In this document: piece after piece, positions 12,131 through 21,966 of the stretch
How the letters are laid out: every line of letters starts with the position of its first letter
Position numbering within the stretch: the first letter of the stretch is position 1
Assembly: GCF_019112545.1 (NCBI RefSeq)
Contig: NW_025064910.1
Location: 297,803 to 361,802 of the forward strand
Origin: Guyanagaster necrorhizus
Lineage: Eukaryota; Basidiomycota; Agaricomycetes; Agaricales; Physalacriaceae
Direction: 5' to 3'
DNA: 64,000 nt
The notes under the pieces: generated by a model
Seen by the model: only the letters and a program-made list of their open reading frames with translations
What the model was told of the DNA's origin: nothing
Database searches by the model: none
Made by a program: the position numbers and the translations under genes

Positions 12131-12135
12131 GTTGA
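12131..12135. repeat. Target-site duplication of the copia element, right copy
   Basis: GTTGA follows the right LTR and matches 302-306. The pair fixes the two element ends and shows that the nested gypsy element lies within one copia insertion. Confidence 0.85.
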
Positions 12136-13572
12136 TTTGATATTTATAATCTAATAGATACACCATAAGTGCCATAATGACCATGTTACCAGACACCTCC
12201 ATTCTTCTTTTCTCTAGTAAGTATTCTCTATCTAGACAACACTTTTAAGGCTCTGAATTCCTGTAGTTCTCATCATTATTAAAGTTTGCATCACCAAGCA
12301 GACTTGGACACTTTCTTCCAGTAGCTAATGCCACAGTTACAGTGTCCTTGGTTATATGCATGGCAGCACTCACAGTTCTTCTCTCTATTGGTAATGTGTA
12401 AGTCAAATTGTTCACTGTGGTCATGTCTCTAATTTGTACTTGACCAGGATGAGTATAACCAGTCTTGTGATAGACTCTGATTTATCACCAGTAGAGTGGA
12501 ACTTGGCTTTAACCTTGAGTTCATCAAATTCTCATTTCAGTGAATACTAGTATTAACACTCAAGTGTGCTAGTGCCTATATCCATCTTTCTACTCTTTGG
12601 CACACAAAAGGTATGTGCCACAGTTGCAACCTGAAAGTGAGCAATCCTAATAAGCCTACAGAATCTGTTATATGCCTGGTGTTGCTGTTGCTGTTTCTGG
12701 AATAAAAACAATAGAGATATGACCAAATCAGCAAAAAATATAGAAATAGCCAATGTTCGACCATCTCCAAGTCACATAGAGTTGCTACAGCCTTGCAGCA
12801 GTGAAGAGAGATAAGACAGGTGCTAACCCCTCTTGCAGTAATAATTCCTTTCAATGGATTGAAAGGATATAAAAAGTTCATGATAAAATGAATATATGTA
12901 TCACATCTACAGAGTCCAGTCAAAATGGATCTGCACACAAAGAAATGTATCTAAATAAAGGCAAATGATAATTGAAAAACCAAAATTTGTGAAGTGTCTA
13001 CCTGATTTGACTTTGATGTCTATTTTCTTAGCCTGTATAGTATACCAGACTGTTTGCTATATGGGATGCCAGATGGTCAGCTGTATGATATGCCAGATCG
13101 CTTGTTGAATGGCACACTAGACAGAATGAGCATAAGGATAGTCACACTCACTGCTCATCCCCCATCAGTCACTTAATCACATTCACATAAAATATCACTC
13201 ATAATTATATATAGCCTTTGGCATGAGAGGAGGAAGCCTATTCATGAACCATTGAGCATTTGTCTTGATGTTTACAGGTGCTGTGGCAACAACAGTGGTG
13301 AAGAGGAAGAGGGTGAGAACTTTTAAAGTTTATTGCAATATCAGATGCTACTCTGACTCATTTCAGCCCTCTCTTATACCACAAAGTAAAACTTTATCCT
13401 TCTATCCAGCTTCTCTGTGGTAGAATTATCAGACATCTGGGAGTACTGTGAAAGTCAGAGTTGACCTCCTCTTTTCATAGATCACAATTAACAATCGTTG
13501 CATCACTCAGTGGATAATCTCTGACAGAGGAAAGAGGAAAGAAGAGGGTAGAATAAACTACTCACTGGATCA
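12136..13572. other. CpG-poor repeat-like sequence with a degenerate coding trace
   Basis: No intact gene. On the minus strand at about 12,600-12,220 a trace reads DELKVKAKFHSTGDKSES, RDMTTVNNLTYTLPIERR and TVSAAMHITKDTVTVALATG, with one frame change, so a protein was once encoded. I do not recognise the family. The remainder up to 13,572 shows only short frames and near absence of CpG, in keeping with a decayed element. Confidence 0.4.
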
Positions 13573-14064
13573 TTGGAGGATGCTAACATTTTCTTGCATT
13601 CTGACAGAATAAAAGAGTGCTCATCACCTGCCAACAATGCTCATAGGGGTCAAGAGTTGTGTCCACCAGAAAAATCAATAGATAGATATTGTGTCAACTA
13701 CACAGACCATTGGCCATCCAAACATGTTCAGCTTCATAGTGAGATCAGAGATATGTTTGTGGTTCAAGACATTGGGTTGGATACACCACTAGCTGTCAGG
13801 ATCTGTGCTGAAGAAACATAACAGAGTAGTTGTAACAAATGGTGGAAGTCATACTTTGCGAGTGATGAATTGGACTCAGACATCCTTCTAATACACCTGA
13901 AATCTTATTATATTTGGAGAACTGAAACCAATAGTGAATATCACATTCCAGTTCTAATGAAAATGCCAAGAAACTTTGCAACAATAATAAGAGTCTATGG
14001 ATGTTGCATCACTGGTGTCGGATGGTTCAAGTTTTGGGACTTGAAATCATTGACCACCCTGTAA
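13573..14064 (+). pseudogene. Unrecognised degenerate coding fragment
   Basis: The plus strand reads for about 160 codons with a single stop (after VRICAEET, near 13,819). Segments include HSDRIKECSSPANNAHRG, YTDHWPSKHVQLHSEIRDMF and KWWKSYFASDELDSDILL. Low CpG content and the in-frame stop suggest a dead gene or element fragment at the right edge of the transposon island. It does not resemble the gypsy or copia proteins. Function unknown. Confidence 0.3.
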
Positions 14065-15466
14065 ATGAGAAAGAGTCAGCCAGCCATTGGAGTGTCAAAT
14101 CCAGCTGGCAACTAGTCAGATTGTGCTGGCAGCTGGGACAACCATCAGGCCCTGCTGCTACAGCTCAGGACTCACTCTTCATGCATTAGAGAACTATTTT
14201 GGTGCGAGCTTGAAGCACTGAGAAAATTCATGAGGAAGGTGTCCAATGTGACATCCAAACCTTGGTCCAGACGGAGGCAAAATTGTTTTTTGTTGTTGGC
14301 AGTGTGATAAGAAGCTGACTAAGCTGACATTTGGAACTGGTCACATGTATCACCTCCATCTTTGTACTTTGTCGTTCGAGCCAACACAGCTACTGGAGTC
14401 AGATCGTCACGTAAGTACCCGCTGCGCTTTCGGGTTGCTGCATACATATCATGAACCATTTTCAGAGCGTGTCGTGTAGCCCCAGATGGAACACGCGCAG
14501 AAGGAGAGTTGGAGTCACCGTCGAATACCCTGTCAGTGTCTCTTCGCTTTGACCTCGTCACAGTTTGACTGATGTGAATGTAAATTAAGGCTCGGTGAAG
14601 CATCATCAGAGAAAACTACCACCACCGATATCCCCGTCTCGGAAAAGCTCTCTGACCTTTCATTTAACCAACATTCTGAACCTCAGACTCTTTCCATAGT
14701 CGCTTAACCCACTTTTCACAGCAATTTGTATTTATAACTTTGCAGGGATGACCATTCTATAACAGTGGGTTTGACTTGCCGATTATTAATGTAATATTTA
14801 AAATGTTTGTTGTAGTATTTTAGGTGGGTTTTCAACATCCTTGGGCCTTCTTACGACGCAGTAATCAAAGTCCTGGCTCCATTTTCCGCAATGACATTCT
14901 ACAAGATACGCAAGAATACCCAAGATATTATTTTGTTGTTCACTATTCGTACGGACTCGGTTGCAATAAATGCCTGTCACAATACTCCTCCACCCACTCG
15001 TCTGTTAAATGTATGTCATAAACGCGCCTACGATCCACATTGTGAGCCGACAAATGTTCCACTGTCTTCTTCTCTGAGTACAGGGAAAACGTGGAGTAGG
15101 GCTCCTTCTCATAGAACGAGTTCATGTCGAAAAAATTCTCAATGATTGACGGATATTCAGCTGAGCTGCTTGGCGTCCTGTCTTCTCGCTCGTAGATACC
15201 TATCCCATATAAATTGCCTGGGGAGGTCTGCTTGCGTTAAGACCTGAGCCTGATGAGGATGACAGAGGATAGGAGGTTGGGTTGGCGTGAAAATTGGCCT
15301 TCTCGCAGAGACGGACTCCTCGGCCGGAGCCGCAGAGGGGGGGAGTAGGGGGGTTGGTGCGCCACACTATCGCAGCAGAGACTCCGTTCTCGAAGACTTT
15401 GTTCCATGATCTGGGGGGCTTGATGAGTCCAAATCTGAACCCGAGTTGCAGTCCTCGGGATCGGAA
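14065..15466. other. Intergenic; transition from CpG-poor to normal sequence
   Basis: CpG becomes common from about 14,200 onwards. I see no supportable gene. A minus-strand frame at 14,319-14,606 has no homology I recognise and no clear splice partners. The stretch probably contains the 3' region of the minus-strand gene that ends at 15,467. Confidence 0.4.
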
Positions 15467-16939
15467 TTAGAATTGTCTGATGCCTGTGGGAGAGGAGCTA
15501 CGGGACTGTGGGCTTCGCAGGGAGGATACATTTCTTGGTCTTCGAGATTCTTGAGGGCCTGTTTGGGAAGAAAATTGGAATCAGGAGGTTGACTGGAAAG
15601 CGAGGACTGTCGGACGTACCAGCATTCAACGGTTCTTCGTCCAAATCAACGGGAAAGCGTTCTTCAATAATTTGGCGTTTGAGACTGGTATTTATGTATA
15701 TGTCATCAAGAGAGCCTTCTCTGAGTCGGGGACGGTTCTGTCCTTGCAATGCGGCGGCGCGGGAAGACTCGACTTGCGCTTCTGCGTGACCTCCTTCTTC
15801 GACACCGGTTTTGACCCGCTTGGGACTGGTACACGCGTCTTCGTCTTCATAGGAACGGGGGCGCTTTCGAGGAGATTTTTCTGTCGAACTCGAGGCATCT
15901 GACGCGTCAGACTGTCCTGTATCATTGGTGGTCCTACGGGGAAGGAAACTGTTGACATTTATCACCGTGGACACAACAAAGCGAATGACATACTTTGGAG
16001 GAGGCATCAGTACCGCATACACGTCCTCTATCAAAGCGTCTGAGGCTCCCTTCATCTTTGTCCTGTTGTCCGTTAGACAAGGTTATGTCAAGGTATGGAG
16101 AAGAAACACACGCCCAATCCAGATCTCCGAACTGCGCCTTATTTACCCCAGCTCGCCACCTTGATGCAAATCATGAATTGAAGCAGAGATATACATGGCG
16201 AACAAGTACTTACGGAGAAGGCTGGATCTTTTTCTGGGTGAAATTATTGCTACTTTTGATGTTGCCACCAGGCTCGCCGCCGCTCTCTTGATCGCTAGCA
16301 TCATCATTGGTATCTACCAAATTCACTATCCGCATGATCTTCTCCGTGTACGCCTTCCCACAGATGCTTGTAACAAGCGTCATGAGCGACGCAGTCTTCG
16401 CTCTCTCCTCTTCTAGAGCTAGGCTGGCCTGCGTGTATAGGAGGGTGGCCTTTGAGACCGCCGTCCTCAGCTCCGCCAGCGTGCCGTGTACCTCTGACCT
16501 CCCATCTTCTAGCTTGCGGGCCTCATCGAGCAGGTCAACGCTAGAGTTGACTGGGAGGCCGTCAGGCGGGTAATAGTTCAACGTAGGAACCGAATCATTC
16601 TCTTCGACATCACCTTCAGGCGGGTCAGGAAATGTCTCGGCGGTAGAGTACCGCTCAAGTCTCCAGTTTCCGTCGAGTTGTGCCACCCACACATGATTGG
16701 CAAGTAATGGAATTGGAACAGGATTGGATGTTGCGGGGAAGAGACGCTTCGTGATTGCAGGCAGATTATACGAATCAAAGGTGCCCCTATGGAATGCGAC
16801 GGTGTGAGGTATATTATGAGCCTGGCAGATAGAGATTAGAGAGATTGAACGAGGTCCAAGAGACGAGACTCACGGCGACATAGTCTGAAATAAGGGCCTT
16901 GTCGGTTAGTTCGGCGAACTCTAACTCGGAGATAGACAT
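15467..16939 (-). CDS. Unrecognised protein with coiled-coil segment and nuclear-localisation-like basic motifs
   Basis: Four exons on the minus strand: 16874-16939, 16214-16821, 15620-16062 and 15467-15558, joined at GT..AG sites; 1,209 nt, 402 aa. Without the last intron the frame would close at 15,498 (412 aa). The protein starts MSISELEFAELTDKALISDY. Residues about 165-195 form a Leu/Ala/Glu-rich helix (ALEEERAKTASLMTLVTS). The second half is Ser-, Arg- and acid-rich, with SPRKRPRS and TSPKRVK, which look like nuclear-localisation signals. I recognise no family. It shares a 513-bp divergent upstream region with the HNH gene. Confidence 0.7.
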
Positions 16940-17452
16940 TGTTAGTACGTTGGTGGAGGGAAGGATTGTGTGGAGAAACAGCTCACGCCCTGTCTGTCTT
17001 ATATATTGTAGCAAGCAGAACAAAGGAATAAAGAGGGGCGCGGATCGGAACAGAAACAATAAAGCAGCGGTGGCCTTTCTGAGACTATTGTTGCATTGTT
17101 CTCGGCCGGTATGGCCCATGCACTAGCGTGTAGTCTGTCAGCCTGATGCGTTTTGGGTTTCCAAGCTAAAAGATGCAGACACACGAAAGGATTTCAGTGC
17201 ACTGATATATGATACCTGCCAGCCTGCATATAAACTGTACATTTTCGTCACCTGAGGTCCTGGGTTCAGTTGAACAAAAAAAGGATCTGATATCTTGCGG
17301 TGCCAAGTGCTGGTCTATTTCGTCATGGGAAGGAGTGAGAAAGGATTATCATTTATATTTCAATCTTGGCAAAGCCACTCACTACCCAGCCAAGCCAGCT
17401 CTTAGTGAATCCTTCATGGTACGACTTGGTTCCGACCACCACCATCGTCCAC
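16940..17452. promoter_or_regulatory. Divergent intergenic promoter region
   Basis: 513 bp separates the start codons of a minus-strand gene (16,939) and a plus-strand gene (17,453), so it must hold both promoters. No clear TATA box was assigned. Short frames here overlap the HNH gene's leader. Confidence 0.45.
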
Positions 17453-18747
17453 ATGCCTCGCCCGCCACCGCCGCCAGGCTTTGTTCAGCTCCTTTTATTG
17501 CCTCAAGATTCGTTTTACTTGGAAGTTCCTATGCGAATCGCAACGACGGTCTGTCTATACCCGTTAAAATATCTTCGGTATATTGGCTGGTGTGTCCTAG
17601 GCGTTAGTGGGAGCCTGGTTGATGAGACTGGGGCTGCGGTAGAATTGAACGGCGAGCTGGTGGATCGGGGAGTCTACCGATACGATGTGCCTGATGGAAA
17701 CATCCTCTCTCACGCCGTTGACCCCGGGGTCATCAAACAGCGAACGCATACGCACTCCGCAACTACAGCTACCCGCGAAAACTTTCGTGAGAAGGTGCTA
17801 AAACGCGATGGTCGATGTGTGTGGACCGGCATTGATGAAGGGGTTGGGATGCATATTATTCCTTATGCACGAGGCGATGAGGCATGTCCACGTATTATTC
17901 CCTTCCATGCCACTTAATTTGGTTTTTCCTACAGTGGATACAACTCATCATCGAGAACCGGCCAAACGAAGAGAATCTGACGACGCTGCGCAGCATCAAT
18001 GATATTCGCAACGGTTTTTATGCCACTGCTGAGATTCATGTCCATTTCTTTGACCAACAGAAGGTTGCCGTGCTTGCCGTTCGTCTGCTTTTCTTTTTCC
18101 TTCTTATCTTTTCTCATTTACATCAGACTCCAAATCCTATCCTGAAAACCACCGATATCCCTGATCGCCACCAGCGTCAGCTAGCAGACGATGTCAGTTA
18201 CCCGCCTGATTCTCGATATACACTTCAGTGGATCACTACTCCAAGCAGTAGATCTACTCTGGAGCGAACTCCTAACAACAATGATGCCACTTTTGCGAAC
18301 CGTCGACAAAAGCCTGCCAGACTCTTGCTACATTATAGGTATGGAGCCGCTGCCGTGAAGAATTGGGGCAAGAACGTTGCTGTTCTCATCCAATATCACC
18401 AGCCTAACCGCCCATCAGTACCTACCCCGGCGCCAATGGGGCCATCGAAGGCAAAACATGTTCGTAGCGTCAGTATCAAGAAGCGTGAGAAGCGGAGGCG
18501 GGAGGAAGAGCGAGAGGGAGCTGGAGCTGGAATGGAGCAGGCAGGAGGAAGGAATGAAGGGGGGACTAGTGCAGCGACGGCTGTAGAATCAGAGGCTCAG
18601 GACATCTGGGATGAGCACGATGTTATGCTATTTTTCTGGGGTAACTCGAAGGCAGCACAGGAAAGACGTGCCAAGGAGGAGGCAGATCACAGAGAGTACT
18701 TGGAGAAATGGAGGTCTGGAATACCCAGAAACCCACTCAATGTATAA
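17453..18747 (+). CDS. HNH-nuclease-domain protein, fungal family
   Basis: Three exons: 17453-17881, 17935-18078 and 18127-18747 (1,194 nt, 397 aa). The start MPRPPPPPGF was chosen; an in-frame ATG at 17,366 would add 29 residues. The N-terminal part contains LRYIGWCVLGVSGSLVD and ELVDRGVYRYDVPDG. At about residues 118-146 an HNH_2-like core reads VLKRDGRCVWTG, then MHIIPYARGDEW, with the His and Cys residues expected of that fold. The C-terminal quarter is very basic and then Glu-rich (KKREKRRREEERE), suggesting DNA or nuclear association. The first intron begins GC rather than GT. The second is 48 bp with no stop, so it could be retained. Proteins of this shape are widespread in Agaricomycetes; their role is not known to me. 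Confidence 0.75.
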
Positions 18748-19159
18748 TATCATGTATAAGCTTATTTGCATATTGTCATGTTTCGAGAATGGACTCGGAC
18801 ATTAATATTGTGCTTGTCAACGTTACAAGCGACGTTTAGCACCAAGAGTCTATCGATTATGCACCTATTAAACAAGCTCCGAGCCGCACTGGCAGGAAAG
18901 AGATGAAGATCCGTGAAGATGCTAAGATTGGCCGTCTACGGAAGAGAATATGTTGGCATCGGTCGTATAGACTCAACAGTGTAGTGTTTGGGGGGTTTAA
19001 AGACACCTCCTGCCATTGGACAGAAACCACAAAGTACGGGTAACAACTGGAACCAGGTTTCTTCGATACTATAGGAAAACTACACATTTCTTTCAAATTC
19101 CCTGAACGAAACTCGAAGCTCGGTTAATCACTAGTCTTATACTACATGCACACAAACCT
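18748..19159. other. Convergent intergenic region
   Basis: This is the shared 3' region between a plus-strand gene ending at 18,747 and a minus-strand gene ending at 19,160. No coding or structural feature is seen; 3' UTRs and poly(A) signals are expected here. Confidence 0.4.
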
Positions 19160-20462
19160 TCACACAAGATCCAATGGTCCTGCCTCTTGGTCTCCTTCCA
19201 TGGAAGCAATGTTTCGCTCCACCATGTTATCGATCTCATCAAGTTCAGCACTCCGCGTAACTTGAGCTTCCTGCATCGTTGAAAGAGAACGAGCTCCGAA
19301 ATTAAGAGAGGATACTGTGCGAGTACTCTCTTGCGCCGAGTCATCTGGTCGTGCATGTCCCGCTGCGACGCGTCCGACCAGAAGCGTCGGTGCAATTCCC
19401 TGTAAGTACATTTCAATTGTCATCTTCCATATTCCAGTAGACAGACCTTTATAGCAGCGGTCAAAACGTCGACATAGTAGCCGTTCACCAGGTTACAAGC
19501 CACGAATACCATGTCGATGATCAGTGCAATGGCGTAGAGGGTCGCTGATTCAACAAGCGCTTCAAGAACTCCGCGGTAGGAGCGTATTCCTGGTCCATGA
19601 CTGGACCCTGCAACACTCATAATGCGGTACAGTAGGAAGATGGTGCACCAAAGTGTCGTGGTGAGCGTAAACGCAAGGTAGGACATCATCCAATCAATGA
19701 CACCGCCACTATAATCGAAAGAATCGTCGTTATTATCGGCGGTGCTTTCGAAGCAAGTGTGATATGACTCGATGGCTTTGAACACTGCGGAAAGGTTTAC
19801 TTTTGACCACGGTCAAATTTAAAAATGATTACCTGTGCCTAGAACAGTACAAAGGATGGGGATGACAACGACGAGCCATCGACGCCCCCAGAGGATCCAA
19901 CACCGCCAGATCTGATAAACGTAAATCGGAGCAATGATCAGTGATCTTATATGAAAGACCGGTTGTTTTTGCTACCAACCAGCGAGGAGTCAGCAATAAC
20001 TGTACTGATACAAGAGGTGATACCAGCTGCTAACGTTGCTTGGGTCGACATTGGACTAAATCCATACAATTCCGAGTATACGGCATAGCAGTTTTGACCT
20101 TCATCAATGAATGCGTGGTGCGTGAATGCCCAAACCTCGCCTAGCGCAACGGAGGCGAGAACGTAGAGGGAAGAGATGGCGAGGACCATGATGCATCTTC
20201 CAACGGTGGAGTTTTTTGTAGATCTAACTATGACCGGAGAGTGGTAAGGTATAGCTCAGAGAGTAATGGGAGAGAACATACAGATACTCCAGAACGTGAC
20301 AATCAGGATACCAGTGTAGAGTCCTATACAGGCTCAGATATCAAAAGATTGACTTCGGAGACTATGAAACTCACCATGTGTGAGCGCCTGTAGTATCCTA
20401 GTGTTAAGATACACGTCTAAACTTTCAAAGATGACATGAATGTCATCGTCGGTGAGGGACAT
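19160..20462 (-). CDS. Multi-pass membrane protein, Agaricomycete family of unknown function
   Basis: Six exons: 20375-20462, 20282-20323, 19980-20227, 19833-19911, 19447-19784 and 19160-19399; 1,035 nt, 344 aa. All introns are GT..AG and 47-68 bp. It starts MSLTDDDIHVIFESLDVYLN. Hydrophobic stretches at about residues 30-45 (LYTGILIVTFWSIF), 57-75, 95-125, 130-155 (IWRCWILWGRRWLVVVIPIL), 185-210 and 225-255 indicate six to seven transmembrane helices. The C-terminal tail after GIAPTLLVGRVAAGHARPDD is hydrophilic and acidic. The fold resembles the many seven-helix, receptor-like proteins of mushroom fungi; ligand and function are unknown. Confidence 0.82.
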
Positions 20463-21299
20463 TTGTGAACAACAACTATGTTTCTCCTACAGGTTCTCGT
20501 GTTATATAGAACTCAACCTTCGATTCAAGACTGAACCGAGGCTCCAACGGCCTACGTTCCTACCTTGCGCGATTAATGCAACAAGGGATTATAGTAATGA
20601 GAGATGAACAACTCAATGTTGACTTTGCAGGTCCAAGGTGTCATCTGTTGAACGGATTCAGAAAGATAGGATCAAAGATGGTCATGATATTTCTGAGTCC
20701 TGTTCATCGTTGCTGTCCGGCCCCCATCATGGCAGTCATAGTTACGTGTCTGAGATCTACCTTGGAACCCGAATTATCATTTTATCCCGAAGTAATTGGC
20801 GGAAATTTAACCAGCGGTAACAGACATTCGTCAGAGAGTCGTTGGCCCGGATGTTCAAAAAAGGTCAGGCGGTATCCTCTGCATGACGCCGGCAAAGAAC
20901 TTGACTTCCCCATGGCATAGAAGATACAGCTGCCGAGCTCAGCCGAGGAATCCACGACATTTGCACCAGAAATACACCGATTAGATTCGGAAGAAGGCAT
21001 TCGATATTGACAGTAGACTTCAGAAACCTCAGATATATCGAATGGCGATAGACAGATCTGCCGTGAAGCGATGCCCACTCAGTAGAGGCGGATTGAAGAG
21101 AGAAATAAAAAGCACAAGCTTTATGAAAGCAGCCAGGAACCACTGATGCATCTTTACTCCAGAGAAACAACAGAGAACCGGGTACAGGGATATTCCAGCC
21201 GTCCCGCTCGCGTTTCTCACAGTAATGGAGGGGATAATGTAGAAAAAGGATTCGCTGAGCTTTGTTGATACAATGGTGAATCTAGCATATTCAGAGTAT
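20463..21299. other. Intergenic, mostly a dispersed repeat
   Basis: It contains the repeat copy at 20,604-20,979 and about 320 bp of unassigned sequence before the 3' end of the DAP1 gene. Open frames on both strands here are not supported by splice structure or family resemblance. Confidence 0.4.
20604..20979 (+). repeat. Dispersed repeat, copy 1 (inverted relative to 63,612-64,000)
   Basis: About 375 bp matches the reverse complement of the right end of the window, with scattered substitutions and a few small gaps. Shared landmarks include ATGAACAACTCAATGTTGAC at one end and CCAGAAATACACCGA at the other. Two overlapping frames stay open in both copies. The element type is unknown, and its full length cannot be seen because the other copy runs out of the window. 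Confidence 0.85.
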
Positions 21300-21966
21300 T
21301 TAGGCAGCGTCATTCTCTACGAGTTTGCCGCAGATGATGTATTTGTTTGAAAAGTGGTCGATCCAGCTTTTCATGTTGTCGCTGTTCAAACACTGATTAG
21401 TCTGTATTCCATCTGTGGCGGTAAACATACATCTCGTCCTGTTTGAGATCCTCGAGCTTGTCCAGAGACTGGTCAACAGGTGTAAGCATCTCTGTCAAAA
21501 GCAGTTGGTAATCGAAGATCACAAGAAGCATGCACGAGGACCACGCACCAACATCGAACGACTGCTTCGCCATCCCCCTTGACGCATCGCGTCCCGCAAA
21601 ATTTCCATACATCCCGCCTAAACGCTTCAATCAGCCATGACACGCTACAGATCCAACAACCGACACACCAGGACCATAGAAACTCCTTCCTGCGGTAACA
21701 TCGAAAACGATTCCATTGATCGCCAACAGCATCCTCTCGTTATCCTTGCCATTGAAAGGTTGCAGCGTCTTTGGCGTAAAGTTCTCGAAAATCACAGTCG
21801 GCGGGTGGTACTTGGGCATCCACGAGTAGCCGCCCTTGAACTCATTTGGAACAGCACCTTTAGCGGCAGCAGCGGGGGATGGAAAGACGATGCGCTGGAC
21901 GGAATATAATATGAAGAGGAAGAGGGCAGTATTGATGGGAGTTCCAAGTTCGAGAGTGAGGCCCAT
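21300..21966 (-). CDS. DAP1: Membrane-anchored haem-binding protein of the DAP1/MAPR family
   Basis: Four exons: 21669-21966, 21549-21617, 21431-21491 and 21300-21381; 510 nt, 169 aa. An N-terminal hydrophobic segment (TPINTALFLFILYSVQRIVF) anchors the protein, probably in the ER. The cytochrome-b5-like MAPR domain follows, with FTPKTLQPFNGKD, then FYGPGGMYGNFAGRDASRG, the family signature containing the Tyr residues that bind haem in this family. TPVDQSLDKLEDL and MKSWIDHFSNKY complete the domain. DAP1 proteins activate the sterol-synthesis cytochrome P450 Erg11/CYP51 and affect DNA-damage and azole sensitivity. Length and exon joins agree with a complete gene. Confidence 0.93.
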
